DNA of 64,000 nt from RBG-13-51-18 sp963739395 (GCA_963739395.1 CAVUAE010000001.1:496001-560000), one strand, 5' to 3'; counted from the stretch's first letter, positions 8,835 through 17,368 are shown. Made by a program: numbers and translations. The notes: a model not told the origin generated them from the letters alone.

Positions 8835-8863
8835 ATCTTAACCTAAATAAAAAGAAAAAACAA
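8835..8863 (-). promoter_or_regulatory. Promoter for the MFS leader
   Basis: On the minus strand TTGTTT (8863-8858) and TAAGAT (8840-8835) are separated by exactly 17 bases. The predicted start is near 8828, which gives a leader of about 210 bases. A 16-base sequence (8813-8828) overlapping the start point is repeated exactly at 8637-8652, just past the terminator. Confidence 0.5.
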
Positions 8864-8902
8864 GTAGTTACAAGTAATATCTAATATTTTTTTAATAATA
8901 AT

Positions 8903-10228
8903 TTAGGCTTTTGGATTCAGCGCCACCTGGAAATACAAGACCGCTCCCGCCGCCATAATAGCCACCATAAGCGGCAGGCTATATTTCTTAGGCAGTCTGG
9001 CTATCACTAAAGCACAAATAATCGCCACGGGGAACAGCCCCGGCAAATAGTATCGAGAGTAGCGGAAGAAAGAGGTGGTTTCCGTAAGGAATTCCGCGGT
9101 AAATTCATACATCATGTAGAGGACGTACACGCCTAAAAACCAGCCGATATGCACCAACAGTTGGTCCCAAGGCAATTCGTTGTTTAGGCTGCTCCACTTT
9201 CCACTTGTTTGGCCCTTTTTACGGAAAAACTTAAAATAAAGCACCACTAATATGCTGGGTATACCGACAACAAGCAGCGGAAAACCTTTTATTAAGTCCA
9301 GGGGCGCTTCCTTTAAATTGTCTATTATTATCTTGAAGAACATAGATTGCCCCGCCTTGTCTACCTGCCCGAGATAATGGTAGGCGAACTGCGTAGGGAA
9401 CTGGGAGTAGTTATAGCCGTAGTCCAGCGGCGACCCGAAAACGGAGATATTGTACCAGAACAATATTCCCGCCGCGATGCCGGCGCCCAATACCGCTGCT
9501 GGAATTTCCCAGGCTAGTCTGGTTCTATCACCTTTAAAAAGTGAAATTATCCGCGTGATGCCGAAGTGCAGAGCCAGCACCAGCGCCACCAGCAGGTTCG
9601 ACTGGCGCGTTACCACCGACCAGCCTACAAACAGGAAAGCGAAAAACAACATTAAACCGCCGCGCCATGATTTCATCTTCTCTTGTTCTAACAGGTAATA
9701 AAGATAAAGTCCCCCACCTATCACCAAAAAAGCCAGCGAGGCGAACGTGTCCATATAGATACGGTTCCACATTATCAGCCCTATCGGTGTGAATAAAATA
9801 AGCAACGAGCCGATGCAGGCAGTATATTCATCTCGCAAACGCTTAAGTAAAATATAGACAATGATTACCATCGCTAATGCCAGCAAGATGTTCCCCAGGC
9901 GCGGTTGGCCCATCAGCTCAAAAGGAACGAGAAAAAGGATATAACCTGGTGCCTTCTCAACTGCCCATTTATCGTGGCCAAGATGTACATACTGCATCAG
10001 GACGCCGCCCTGCTGCCCAGCCTCTTTTGTCTCCTGCATGTATTGCTGTGTAGTTATAACGAGCTTGCCCTGGGAGAAGTTTTTCACGCCGTATAAGTAT
10101 GCCCACGGCGAGGCGCCGCTCATTTGCGTCGGCACCACCATTACCAGCACCACCGCGATGATAAACCCCGCCGCTGTAATGGCGCGATAAACATTAACAT
10201 GTCGTTTTAAGCTCATTACAAAATCCAT
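8903..10228 (-). CDS. GT39/PMT-like membrane glycosyltransferase (GT-C fold)
   Basis: The 441-aa protein starts with a transmembrane helix, followed by an extracytoplasmic stretch (PWAYLYGVKNFSQGKL) and about nine to ten more helices. This matches the ArnT/PMT_2 type of lipid-linked sugar transferase. GT-C enzymes move a sugar from a polyprenyl phosphate donor onto an acceptor outside the membrane. The usual DE/DD catalytic pair is not obvious, so activity is not certain. GGGGGAG precedes the ATG. Identification is by topology and general look rather than a decisive motif. Confidence 0.65.
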   Translation of the reverse strand: MDFVMSLKRHVNVYRAITAAGFIIAVVLVMVVPTQMSGASPWAYLYGVKNFSQGKLVITTQQYMQETKEAGQQGGVLMQYVHLGHDKWAVEKAPGYILFLVPFELMGQPRLGNILLALAMVIIVYILLKRLRDEYTACIGSLLILFTPIGLIMWNRIYMDTFASLAFLVIGGGLYLYYLLEQEKMKSWRGGLMLFFAFLFVGWSVVTRQSNLLVALVLALHFGITRIISLFKGDRTRLAWEIPAAVLGAGIAAGILFWYNISVFGSPLDYGYNYSQFPTQFAYHYLGQVDKAGQSMFFKIIIDNLKEAPLDLIKGFPLLVVGIPSILVVLYFKFFRKKGQTSGKWSSLNNELPWDQLLVHIGWFLGVYVLYMMYEFTAEFLTETTSFFRYSRYYLPGLFPVAIICALVIARLPKKYSLPLMVAIMAAGAVLYFQVALNPKA

Positions 10229-10457
10229 TTGTGCTCCCCCAGACGATATATTTTATCCATCGTACCACTAAATAATTAAGATTATATTTAATCAACTATA
10301 CTACAGCCGTCATATATTATAACAATATCATCAGTTTTGTAAAAACATCTCTTACGTTGGCTTTTATTCCTAATTTTTGGAAAAGACAAACGTGCACTCA
10401 TACTCATGCCGAATCTAAATGAGAGATAGGTTAATTGGATGAGCTAACAAAGGATAC

Positions 10458-10492
10458 GTAAATCCGTTAACCTCAAACGATTGGGGATTTAC
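10458..10492. terminator. Possible hairpin downstream of the radical SAM gene
   Basis: GTAAATCC (10458-10465) and GGATTTAC (10485-10492) form a perfect 8-bp inverted repeat with a 19-base loop, about 20 bases after the radical SAM stop codon. No clear T run follows on either strand, so it may be a stabilising or rho-type end rather than an intrinsic terminator. Confidence 0.3.
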
Positions 10493-10513
10493 CACGATTT
10501 AATTTTTATACAT

Positions 10514-11584
10514 CTAAGCGATTCTGGAGCTGTCCTTTAAACCGTCTAACTCTAGCATCCCGGTTTCTTTCAGGTAATAAAGTCGCCCGTAAGCCACTTT
10601 GCGACGAAATTCGGCATCCTGTTCTAACTGACCCAACCAGTTACGCACTTCATCATTGGCTATCAAATCATAACAGGCATTGCAGACACTGCCTGATATA
10701 TACTCTTTTGGCAGATTCCGACCTAAACCGGCTTCTCGCAACATAGTAATGAGTTTTTTGGGACCCCAAAGTCTTAATGCATGCAAAACAGCGTTTGTTT
10801 CCGCTCGATTGAAAACATCCTCAATAGAGCTTTCCCGCACGTTACCCAAAAAGAGCGGCTGTTTATCCCGCAGGTCGATAAGCGGTCCGATACAACCAAA
10901 TACACGTCCATCCGGGAAAATACAGGGCGAGCTGGCAGCCGCGCAAACTTCTTTTGGCGGTATATGAGTGAGACTATATTTCAATTGCGACTTTATATCG
11001 GAGGCTCTGCCTACCGGGAAGGTAATTCCGGTGAGGATATTTTCCGGCTTGGCGATTTTCAGAATTTCAGCGTTTAACTGCTGATATTCACGACTTTTCT
11101 TGTTATCAGTAATTATGGATATGTAATGAGGTATACCGCACTCTTGGGTTGCCCAGATGGCGTTTTTAACATACTCAAACGGTATATATACCTGATGATA
11201 TAAATCGGTGCTAATCGAGATGAAACAGATTTCCGGTAGACTTTTTAATATTTGTTTGGCTTTTTCCCGACTGGTAGCCCAAAAACCATTTGTTATTACC
11301 GAAATGTACAATTTACACTCGGTAGCAAATTCCATAACCTCTCTAAGCAGCTTTAAATTATAAAACGGTTCACCACCGGTTAATGAAAGTACATAAACGT
11401 AATGGTCACGATAATCGGCTATCTGACGAATCCAATTGTAGGCGTCTTCCAGACTCACCTCTTCATGTCGGTCCGGCCCGGCACGAAGGATACAATGTGC
11501 ACAGGTTGCCTGACAGTGAAAGGTTACCAACAAGCCTACATTACGTAAAAATGGCGGATCTTTAATACTTTGTAAGTTTTCCAT
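10514..11584 (-). CDS. Radical SAM enzyme with SPASM/twitch-like C-terminus
   Basis: The 356-aa protein has the radical SAM cluster motif C24-x3-C28-x2-C31 (FHCQATCAHC) and the glycine motif SLTGGEPF, which binds SAM. Further cysteines follow: one in PKEVC, one in SSPC, GRVFGC (the G-x4-C of SPASM domains) and CNAC. This indicates at least one auxiliary Fe-S cluster. Such enzymes often modify peptides or act on small substrates in maturation pathways. The gene directly follows an 83-aa ORF (gap 10 bases) under one strong promoter, so that small protein is the natural candidate substrate or partner. The reaction is unknown. Confidence 0.85.
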   Translation of the reverse strand: MENLQSIKDPPFLRNVGLLVTFHCQATCAHCILRAGPDRHEEVSLEDAYNWIRQIADYRDHYVYVLSLTGGEPFYNLKLLREVMEFATECKLYISVITNGFWATSREKAKQILKSLPEICFISISTDLYHQVYIPFEYVKNAIWATQECGIPHYISIITDNKKSREYQQLNAEILKIAKPENILTGITFPVGRASDIKSQLKYSLTHIPPKEVCAAASSPCIFPDGRVFGCIGPLIDLRDKQPLFLGNVRESSIEDVFNRAETNAVLHALRLWGPKKLITMLREAGLGRNLPKEYISGSVCNACYDLIANDEVRNWLGQLEQDAEFRRKVAYGRLYYLKETGMLELDGLKDSSRIA

Positions 11585-11594
11585 CCACAGTTCG

Positions 11595-11846
11595 TTATCT
11601 CATCGCTTGACCTGCTGATTTACCCATCATGACGTAGCTAGCTCCTGAATCCATTAAGTTTTCAAGGTTTTTAGCAGCGTCGGCTCGAACCTTAGCGTCA
11701 TTGTTACGAAGAATCGATACCAACATTTTCGTGTCGAACATGATGTAGCCGTAAGGTGAACCATCATGGGGGAACCATCGAAGTTCCTTGTGAAATGTCT
11801 TTAGGTATTCGGCAGGTATGCGTATTTCTACGGGTTTTCCGTTCAT
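11595..11846 (-). CDS. Small protein paired with the radical SAM enzyme, function unknown
   Basis: The 83-aa product has an N-terminal half that looks folded (VEIRIPAEYLKTFHKELRWF, a PHDGSPYG turn), a helical middle (LVSILRNNDAKVRADAAKNL) and a Gly/Ser/Met-containing tail (SGASYVMMGKSAGQAMR). There is no signal peptide, no Cys and no membrane helix. GAGGAGG precedes the ATG. It is co-transcribed with the radical SAM gene from the promoter at 11903-11931. It could be a substrate peptide, a recognition or chaperone subunit, or an unrelated small protein. I do not recognise it. Confidence 0.65.
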   Translation of the reverse strand: MNGKPVEIRIPAEYLKTFHKELRWFPHDGSPYGYIMFDTKMLVSILRNNDAKVRADAAKNLENLMDSGASYVMMGKSAGQAMR

Positions 11847-11902
11847 GGTAGCCTCCTCGCTCGTCGTTGAGCTTATTTATTCAGTAGTAGAAAAGTGTGG
11901 AA

Positions 11903-11931
11903 ATATTAACACTATTGCTGCCATTTGTCAA
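11903..11931 (-). promoter_or_regulatory. Strong promoter for the 83-aa ORF / radical SAM pair
   Basis: On the minus strand a consensus TTGACA (11931-11926), a 17-base spacer and TAATAT (11908-11903) precede the small ORF. This gives a leader of about 50 bases ending in GAGGAGG. It is one of the best -35/-10 pairs in the window. Confidence 0.7.
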
Positions 11932-12035
11932 GCTGCGGAGGCTCGATGGATAATAAGCATTACTACCAATTATGGCAATAGGGGGGTCAATTGTCACATT
12001 TAATGCAAAAGTATTGTTTGTTTTATTTTTTTCTT

Positions 12036-12722
12036 TTAAAACCCATAAAACTTAGCTATTTCATCTAAAGGCACGCGGTCGCGTACATCTTTGGTTATAG
12101 GGTTATCCCAGTCCGGATAGCCGATGGCGATGCCTAAGGCAATGACCTTATCTTCCGGTATCTCCAACTCTTTCCGGATAATATCGGGGTAAGTCACCGC
12201 CATCGCTTGGGCGATAGTGCCCAGTCCGTAATTCACCGCCAGCAACATGATGTTCTGCACGGCAGAACCAGAGTCATACATCGACCAAACATTCACGCCT
12301 TTTTCCTGATAGACGAAGTTTTTATTTACCAGCAGGTAGATACAGCACGGCGCACCGTAGTGTCTGGCGTTCATAGCGAACATAGCTTCAAAGTCCGGAG
12401 GTCCCATTTCTTTAGCACGTCCCCGACCTTCTTTAACCTGCATCGCCTTGATGCGGGAGATATAAGGCTCCGGGAAATCATTAGGTCGGGCAACTTCTGC
12501 TTGGGCAGTCTGCATGCCCTGCGAGCCACGGGCAACGGAGGCATCCTGTATTGCTTTGAGCTTTTTACCTGTCACCACAGCGAATTCCCAGGGCTGCGTA
12601 TTCGCCCAGGACGGCGCTCTTTGCGCCTGTTCAATTATATTCTTAAGTAAGTCCAACTTCACGAGGGTAGGCTTAAAAGCCCGTATGCTTTTTCTTTCTT
12701 TGATGGCATCAATAACATCCAT
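12036..12722 (-). CDS. Nitroreductase-family flavoprotein
   Basis: The 228-aa protein opens with the family signature MDVIDAIKERKSIRAFKPT (the Arg/Ser-Arg FMN phosphate site). It continues with QRAPSWANTQPWEFAVVTG, and GLGTIAQAM near residue 170 closes the FMN pocket. Members form FMN-containing dimers that reduce nitro groups, quinones or other acceptors with NAD(P)H, or dehalogenate. The substrate is unknown. AAGGAGGAG precedes the ATG. A 15-base sequence upstream (12752-12766) recurs, inverted, upstream of the aldo/keto reductase at 24864-24878. Confidence 0.9.
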   Translation of the reverse strand: MDVIDAIKERKSIRAFKPTLVKLDLLKNIIEQAQRAPSWANTQPWEFAVVTGKKLKAIQDASVARGSQGMQTAQAEVARPNDFPEPYISRIKAMQVKEGRGRAKEMGPPDFEAMFAMNARHYGAPCCIYLLVNKNFVYQEKGVNVWSMYDSGSAVQNIMLLAVNYGLGTIAQAMAVTYPDIIRKELEIPEDKVIALGIAIGYPDWDNPITKDVRDRVPLDEIAKFYGF

Positions 12723-12853
12723 TAGTACTCCTCCTTGGTAATTCTATCGTACTATCTCGATATATCTTTATATTTTAATTATTTACTGTTTTACGTTGCA
12801 AAGTCAAATTACTAGAGAGCGTTTGGAAAATACGAACTTACTGTTTTTTTCGC

Positions 12854-12882
12854 TTGATATCTTTTATATACCAAGTTATAAT
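12854..12882 (+). promoter_or_regulatory. Consensus promoter of the four-PAS histidine kinase
   Basis: TTGATA (12854-12859), a 17-base spacer and TATAAT (12877-12882) put the transcription start near 12889. The upstream in-frame start at 12854 would then lie inside the promoter. This settles the start of the kinase as the ATG at 12938, with AAGAGA before it. Confidence 0.75.
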
Positions 12883-12937
12883 TTTGAAGCATATTTTAAG
12901 ATTCAGTTTCTCGTTATATAATATCAAGAGATATTCT

Positions 12938-15295
12938 ATGGAAGACTCTAAAAAAACAAAAGAACAGCTTATCATCGATCTGAATGAAGCGCGACGGCAG
13001 TTGGAAAGTCTCAACGACGAAGCTTATAAAAAAAAGACTGACCAGGCTTTTAAACAGTGGGAAGAAACTTTCTATAAAACCTTCAATTCCAACCCAAATG
13101 CTATCTGTCTTGTCAACGCGATAGATACTACGTTCGTTGAGGTTAATGAGAGTTTTATCCGCTTTCACGGCTACACCAGAGAAGAAATTATCGGCCATAC
13201 TCCTGGTGAACTCAACCTATGGGCTAACCCAGAAGAAATGGCCAAGATGACTAAAACACTTCAGCAAACCGGTCGCCTTATTAACGTGGAAAGTAAATAC
13301 CGTATGAAATCGGGCGAAATCCGTACCGGCTTGTTCTCTGCTCAAATTATACAATTAGGCAATAAATACTACGTGATGTTCGTAATCACAGATATAAACG
13401 ACCTTAAAAACATGGAAGCGGCTCTAAGAGAGTCCGAAGATAAGTTCGCTATGGCTTTTCGCTCTAGTCCTAACACTATGTGCCTTGTTAACATCGAGGA
13501 TGATAAGTTCGTTGAAGTCAATGACAGTTTCACCCGCTTCACCGGATACACCAAAGAAGAAGCCGTCGGCCATACCCATCAAGAACTCAATCTCTGGGTT
13601 AATCAGGATGACATGATAAACATGAGAAAAGCGCTCCGGGAAACTGGTCGGCTCGTCAATGCAGAAATCGAGTCACAGATGAAATCAGGCGAAATTCGCA
13701 CTGGTTTATTCTCCGCCGAAACCCTGGACATCGCCGGTAAAAGACACATGATTCTCGTTATCACCGATGTTTCAGAAGTTAAGAAGATTGAAGAAGCCTT
13801 GAAAGAGTCTGAAAATAAATTATCTATTGCTTTCCGCGCCAGCCCTCAAGCACTAGCCATCGTTACAATGGGTGAAGGAAAATTTATCGAAGTCAATGAT
13901 AACGTCTGCCGTTTGACGGGATACAGTCGAGAAGAAATCATCGGCCATACCGTGGATGAGTTAAGAGTCTGGGGCGACCAAGCCTTCCGAGAGAGGATGG
14001 CTAAACATTTATGGGAAACGGGGCAGGTGAACAATCAGGAGCTTGAATGGCGTGACCGTTCGGGAGAATTACGCACAATGTTGATGTCCGCAGAAATAGC
14101 AGACATCGGCGGGGAAAAATGCATCGTTTCCTCTATCACTGATATCACCTATCTGAAGAAAATAGAAAATAGCCTCCGTGAATCCGAAGAGAAATTTAAC
14201 AAGGCTTTCAACGCCAGCCCGGGCGTATTAAGTATCAGCAAGGTCTCGGATGGCACCTTCTTGGAAATTAATGATAGTTTCACCCGCGTTTTTGGATTTA
14301 CCCGTGAAGAAACAATCGGACATAAATCATTAGAATTAAATATATGGGTCAACCCGACTGACCGTATTAATATGATTCGCCAATTGAAAGAACAAGGACA
14401 TGTCAGCAACGCAGAATATCTTCACCGCACCAAGTCGGGCGATATTCGTACACTCCTCTTCTCCGCCGAGCGAATAGAGTTTGGCGGTGAGCCCTGCGTA
14501 TTAGTGGTCACCACTGATATTACCGACTATAAACGTATAGAAGCAGAGGCTCATGAGGTCGCGAATTTGCGAGAGCTCGATAGACTCCGCACGGAGTTGC
14601 TTGCCAATGTCTCCCATGAGCTCCGTACCCCTCTCGCCAGCATTAAAGGCTTTGCCACCATGCTCCTGGATTACGAGAAAAGATTAAACCCGCAGGAAAA
14701 ACGCGAATATCTTGAGACTATCGATAAAAATACCGACCGTCTTGTAGAGCTGATTGAACAGCTACTGGAAATGTCCCGACTAGGCAGCGGAATGCTCTCT
14801 ATTTCAAAATCGTCTACCAACGTCGTTAAACTTTGCCAGACTGTTATTAACGAAGCCCAAGTCAGGGCGACCGACCATAATTTTGTATTGGACTTGCCGT
14901 ACAAACTGCCATTGATAAACATTGACCATCGACGCATCCGTCAGGTATTGGATAATGTTATCGATAACGCCGTTAAATACTCTAATGCCGGCACAGAAAT
15001 AACACTTTCTGTTCAGAAAACCGGTAAGGAGATGCTTTTTACCGTTACGGACCACGGCATTGGTATCCCTGAAAAGGATATGCCGCGTCTATTCCAGCGT
15101 ATGTTCCATTCGGTTCAGGGACGAAGAAAGGGCATCATCGGTGCCGGTCTTGGCTTATCCATTTGTAAAGGACTAGTTGAAGCCCACGGCGGTAAAATTT
15201 GGCTTGAAAGTAAAGAGAGTGTTGGCACTACTTGCTACTTCTCCCTACCCTTCAGCTCGGCAACCGAAGACGAGAGAATTCAAATGCGCGAATAG
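12938..15295 (+). CDS. Multi-PAS sensor histidine kinase (four PAS domains)
   Basis: From ATG 12938 the protein is 785 aa, cytoplasmic, with no membrane segment. It has four consecutive PAS/PAC repeats of about 120-125 residues, each with a version of VEVNxSFxRFxGYTxEExIGH. HisKA follows with NVSHELRTPLASIKGF (H560), then HATPase with an N box (DNVIDNAVKYS), DHGIGIPEKD and GAGLGLSICKGLVEAHGG. The PAS repeats are clearly similar to one another, so they arose by internal duplication. The ligand or cofactor is unknown. No response regulator is adjacent, so it is an orphan kinase here. The gene ends 11 bases before the convergent HIT gene. Confidence 0.9.
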   Translation: MEDSKKTKEQLIIDLNEARRQLESLNDEAYKKKTDQAFKQWEETFYKTFNSNPNAICLVNAIDTTFVEVNESFIRFHGYTREEIIGHTPGELNLWANPEEMAKMTKTLQQTGRLINVESKYRMKSGEIRTGLFSAQIIQLGNKYYVMFVITDINDLKNMEAALRESEDKFAMAFRSSPNTMCLVNIEDDKFVEVNDSFTRFTGYTKEEAVGHTHQELNLWVNQDDMINMRKALRETGRLVNAEIESQMKSGEIRTGLFSAETLDIAGKRHMILVITDVSEVKKIEEALKESENKLSIAFRASPQALAIVTMGEGKFIEVNDNVCRLTGYSREEIIGHTVDELRVWGDQAFRERMAKHLWETGQVNNQELEWRDRSGELRTMLMSAEIADIGGEKCIVSSITDITYLKKIENSLRESEEKFNKAFNASPGVLSISKVSDGTFLEINDSFTRVFGFTREETIGHKSLELNIWVNPTDRINMIRQLKEQGHVSNAEYLHRTKSGDIRTLLFSAERIEFGGEPCVLVVTTDITDYKRIEAEAHEVANLRELDRLRTELLANVSHELRTPLASIKGFATMLLDYEKRLNPQEKREYLETIDKNTDRLVELIEQLLEMSRLGSGMLSISKSSTNVVKLCQTVINEAQVRATDHNFVLDLPYKLPLINIDHRRIRQVLDNVIDNAVKYSNAGTEITLSVQKTGKEMLFTVTDHGIGIPEKDMPRLFQRMFHSVQGRRKGIIGAGLGLSICKGLVEAHGGKIWLESKESVGTTCYFSLPFSSATEDERIQMRE

Positions 15296-15306
15296 AATAT
15301 ACCCTA

Positions 15307-15786
15307 TTAACGTTTAAATTTACTTGCCAATGTTTTGTAGGTATCTGCCAGCGCCTGTGGTATTACTTTAGTTTCTCCAAGCACAGGCATAAAGTTACTA
15401 TCGCCCTGCCATCGCGGCACGATATGACTATGAAAATGGTCTTCGATACCAGCGCCAGCCACCCTACCTAAATTAGCCCCGATGTTAAAACCCATCGGCT
15501 TAAATGCCTGCTTAAGTATAACGATACTCCGACTCACCAACTCAAAGTGCTCGTTGCGTTCCGCCTCGGTCAAGTCTTCCAAATTGCCGGTATGACGATA
15601 GGGGGCGATTAAGAGATGCCCGGGATTATAGGGATAGCAGTTGAGCATGATAAAGTTCTTCTCGCCCCGAAAGAGGATATAGTTTTCTTTGTCTTTCTTT
15701 TGTTTGGGCTTATCACATAAAATACATCCGGTAGGTTTTCCCATACGGACATATTTCATACGCCAAGGCGCCCAGATATATTTCAT
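15307..15786 (-). CDS. HIT-family nucleotide hydrolase/transferase
   Basis: The 159-aa protein has the histidine triad H117-F-H119-S-H121 (DHFHSHIVPRW) and an N-terminal zinc knuckle C21-x2-C24. Upstream it has FIMLNCYPYNPGHLLIAPYRH, which pairs with the triad in the active site. It resembles the bacterial Ap4A hydrolase/phosphorylase-like branch that acts on dinucleoside polyphosphates or nucleotide adducts. The start ATG at 15786 is preceded by a GAGGGAGAT site. It is convergent with the histidine kinase. Confidence 0.9.
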   Translation of the reverse strand: MKYIWAPWRMKYVRMGKPTGCILCDKPKQKKDKENYILFRGEKNFIMLNCYPYNPGHLLIAPYRHTGNLEDLTEAERNEHFELVSRSIVILKQAFKPMGFNIGANLGRVAGAGIEDHFHSHIVPRWQGDSNFMPVLGETKVIPQALADTYKTLASKFKR

Positions 15787-15858
15787 ATCATTATCTCCCT
15801 CGACGCTTGCTTATGTTATTCTACCCGCCAAAGATATTAGAGTCAACCACACCTGCCC

Positions 15859-16995
15859 TTAAATTACGCCCCTCTTCTTAAGCTCCGCCCTTTTACTTTT
15901 ACTAATTCCCAACAGTTTTCCGTATACATAGTCATTGTCTTGTCCCGGAGTGGGTGCTGTTCGCTTATACTCCGACTTTGCCGCTGACATTTTGATTGGT
16001 GTTGCATCTAATAAAGACTTTTCAACGTTTTTTACGAAAAAGTTGCGTGCCTTCAACTGCGGGGCTTGAGCTAAATCTGCTGCGTCCTGCACCACACCCG
16101 CTGCTACCCCGTTTTTTTGAAGCAAAGACATCACATCTTCGGCCGTATGTTGTTGCGTCCAGGTGGATATCAGTTTATCCAGCTTGTCGCTATTTTTCAG
16201 ACGTCCCGCTAGCGTGGCGAATTTCTTATCCTCCGCCCAAGACGGACTCCCCAGTGCTATTTTTAGTCCCCGCCACTCCTCCTCGTTAAACACAACGATG
16301 GCACACCAGCGGTTTTTACCCTTACAGCGGTAGACATTATGCGGTGCTGCGACTGGTGAGTCGTTGCCTGTAGGTTTTTGATCCTTATTATCCTGCAACA
16401 TATCTTTCATTATGTCAACTTCAGAGATATCTATATGCTGTCCCCTGCCCGTCTTTTCGCGGGTTTCTAACGCACCTAGCAGCATTATGGACGCGTACAA
16501 CCCCGCTACATGGTCGGCGTAAGCAAATCCTGGACCTAATGGCGGCTGACCAGGGAAAGAGGTCAGCCAGGTCATGCCGGATAATGCATGTACCGTGGGA
16601 CCATACCCATTATAATTACTTTTTTGCCCCATGACGGACATACTTACCATGATGATGTCTGGTTTCACCTTTTTAACATTGGCATAGTCCAATCCCCAAT
16701 TAGACATCACCCGTGGCGTAAAGTTCTCCACTACCGCGTCGGAGATAGCGATTAAACGCTTGGCTAAAACCACCCCCTCCGACTTATTCAAGTTCAGAGT
16801 AATCCCCAGCTTGTTGCGGTTCCAGGTATTATAGTAGCCGCGCGCAAAGGCGTCATTCTCCGCTTCCATGAGTGGCGACTGCACCTTAATGACCTCCGCC
16901 CCGAAGTCCCCTAACAGTCGCGTGGCGTAAGGACCCGCCAGCGCCCAGGTGAAGTCGAGAATGCGGGTGTTATTTAGGATTGGTTGGTTGTTCAT
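15859..16995 (-). CDS. CaiB/BaiF family III CoA transferase
   Basis: From ATG 16995 the protein is 378 aa. An upstream GTG at 17028 is in frame, but the codons between read through a palindromic repeat, so I prefer 16995. Features are LDFTWALAGPYATRLLGDFGAEVIKV, NRNKLGITLNL, GYGPTVHALSGMTWLTSFPG and GRGQHIDISEVD, where the Asp is at the usual catalytic position. Family III enzymes transfer CoA between organic acids through an aspartyl-CoA anhydride. The segment after DISEVD is shorter than in typical members (about 400 aa). The substrate cannot be told. Confidence 0.85.
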   Translation of the reverse strand: MNNQPILNNTRILDFTWALAGPYATRLLGDFGAEVIKVQSPLMEAENDAFARGYYNTWNRNKLGITLNLNKSEGVVLAKRLIAISDAVVENFTPRVMSNWGLDYANVKKVKPDIIMVSMSVMGQKSNYNGYGPTVHALSGMTWLTSFPGQPPLGPGFAYADHVAGLYASIMLLGALETREKTGRGQHIDISEVDIMKDMLQDNKDQKPTGNDSPVAAPHNVYRCKGKNRWCAIVVFNEEEWRGLKIALGSPSWAEDKKFATLAGRLKNSDKLDKLISTWTQQHTAEDVMSLLQKNGVAAGVVQDAADLAQAPQLKARNFFVKNVEKSLLDATPIKMSAAKSEYKRTAPTPGQDNDYVYGKLLGISKSKRAELKKRGVI

Positions 16996-17010
16996 ATCAT
17001 CTATTGTCCT

Positions 17011-17098
17011 GTCATCCTGAGCCCTCACGCTTCTCTCAGGGTAAACTCCGCGAAGGATCCGAACCCTTCCCGTGAATAGACGGATTCTTCAGTCGTTT
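17011..17098. repeat. Degenerate copy of the GTCATYCTGAG palindromic repeat
   Basis: GTCATCCTGAG at 17011-17021, GCGAAGGATCC near 17050 and GGATTCTTCAGTCG near 17085 are the same blocks, in the same order, as the reverse complement of the element at 48809-48902. It sits at the 5' end of the CoA transferase gene. Confidence 0.55.
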
Positions 17099-17105
17099 CG
17101 TTCTA

Positions 17106-17164
17106 ACCTCTCCTCCTAACCCCCTCTCCGTCGACGGAGAGGGGGAACTAAAGGGGGTGAGGTC
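17106..17164. repeat. 59-base palindromic repeat, copy 1
   Basis: The core is an 11-bp stem, CCCCCTCTCCG / CGGAGAGGGGG, with a TCGA loop. Outer arms ACCTC and GAGGT bracket a 59-base unit. A second copy at 54215-54273 is identical apart from the loop bases. It is a REP/MITE-like intergenic element. Confidence 0.85.
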
Positions 17165-17192
17165 TCTCTCTCTAGCTTTAAACCTGCATCTA

Positions 17193-17224
17193 TGCTATAA
17201 TTATTCCTGAAATACGTTTAAGGA
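17193..17224 (+). promoter_or_regulatory. Extended -10 promoter and ribosome binding site for the 43-aa ORF
   Basis: TGCTATAAT at 17193-17201 is an extended -10. AAGGA at 17220-17224 lies six bases before ATG 17231. There is no convincing -35. The spacing of the two elements supports expression of the small ORF. Confidence 0.5.
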
Positions 17225-17230
17225 CTTAAT

Positions 17231-17362
17231 ATGACCGCTAAACAAGCTAAAACTGCTAAACCACCGACCGACCTCAAAACTTTCATTGAAAACGTTAATA
17301 AAAAAGATAAGCTGAATGGCTTAAAAATTACCTTTGGCTTCACCAAGCGTAAGAGAAAATAG
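17231..17362 (+). CDS. Small basic protein, 43 aa, function unknown
   Basis: The ORF begins MTAKQAKTAKPPTDL and ends ITFGFTKRKRK. It is rich in Lys (about 28%), with an alternating Lys/Ala start, a short helical middle and an Arg/Lys tail. An extended -10 promoter and an AAGGA site precede it. It is the only plus-strand gene in a minus-strand block and is convergent with the radical SAM gene, whose end is seven bases away. It could bind nucleic acid or the ribosome. No family is recognised. Confidence 0.5.
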   Translation: MTAKQAKTAKPPTDLKTFIENVNKKDKLNGLKITFGFTKRKRK

Positions 17363-17368
17363 CAAGTC

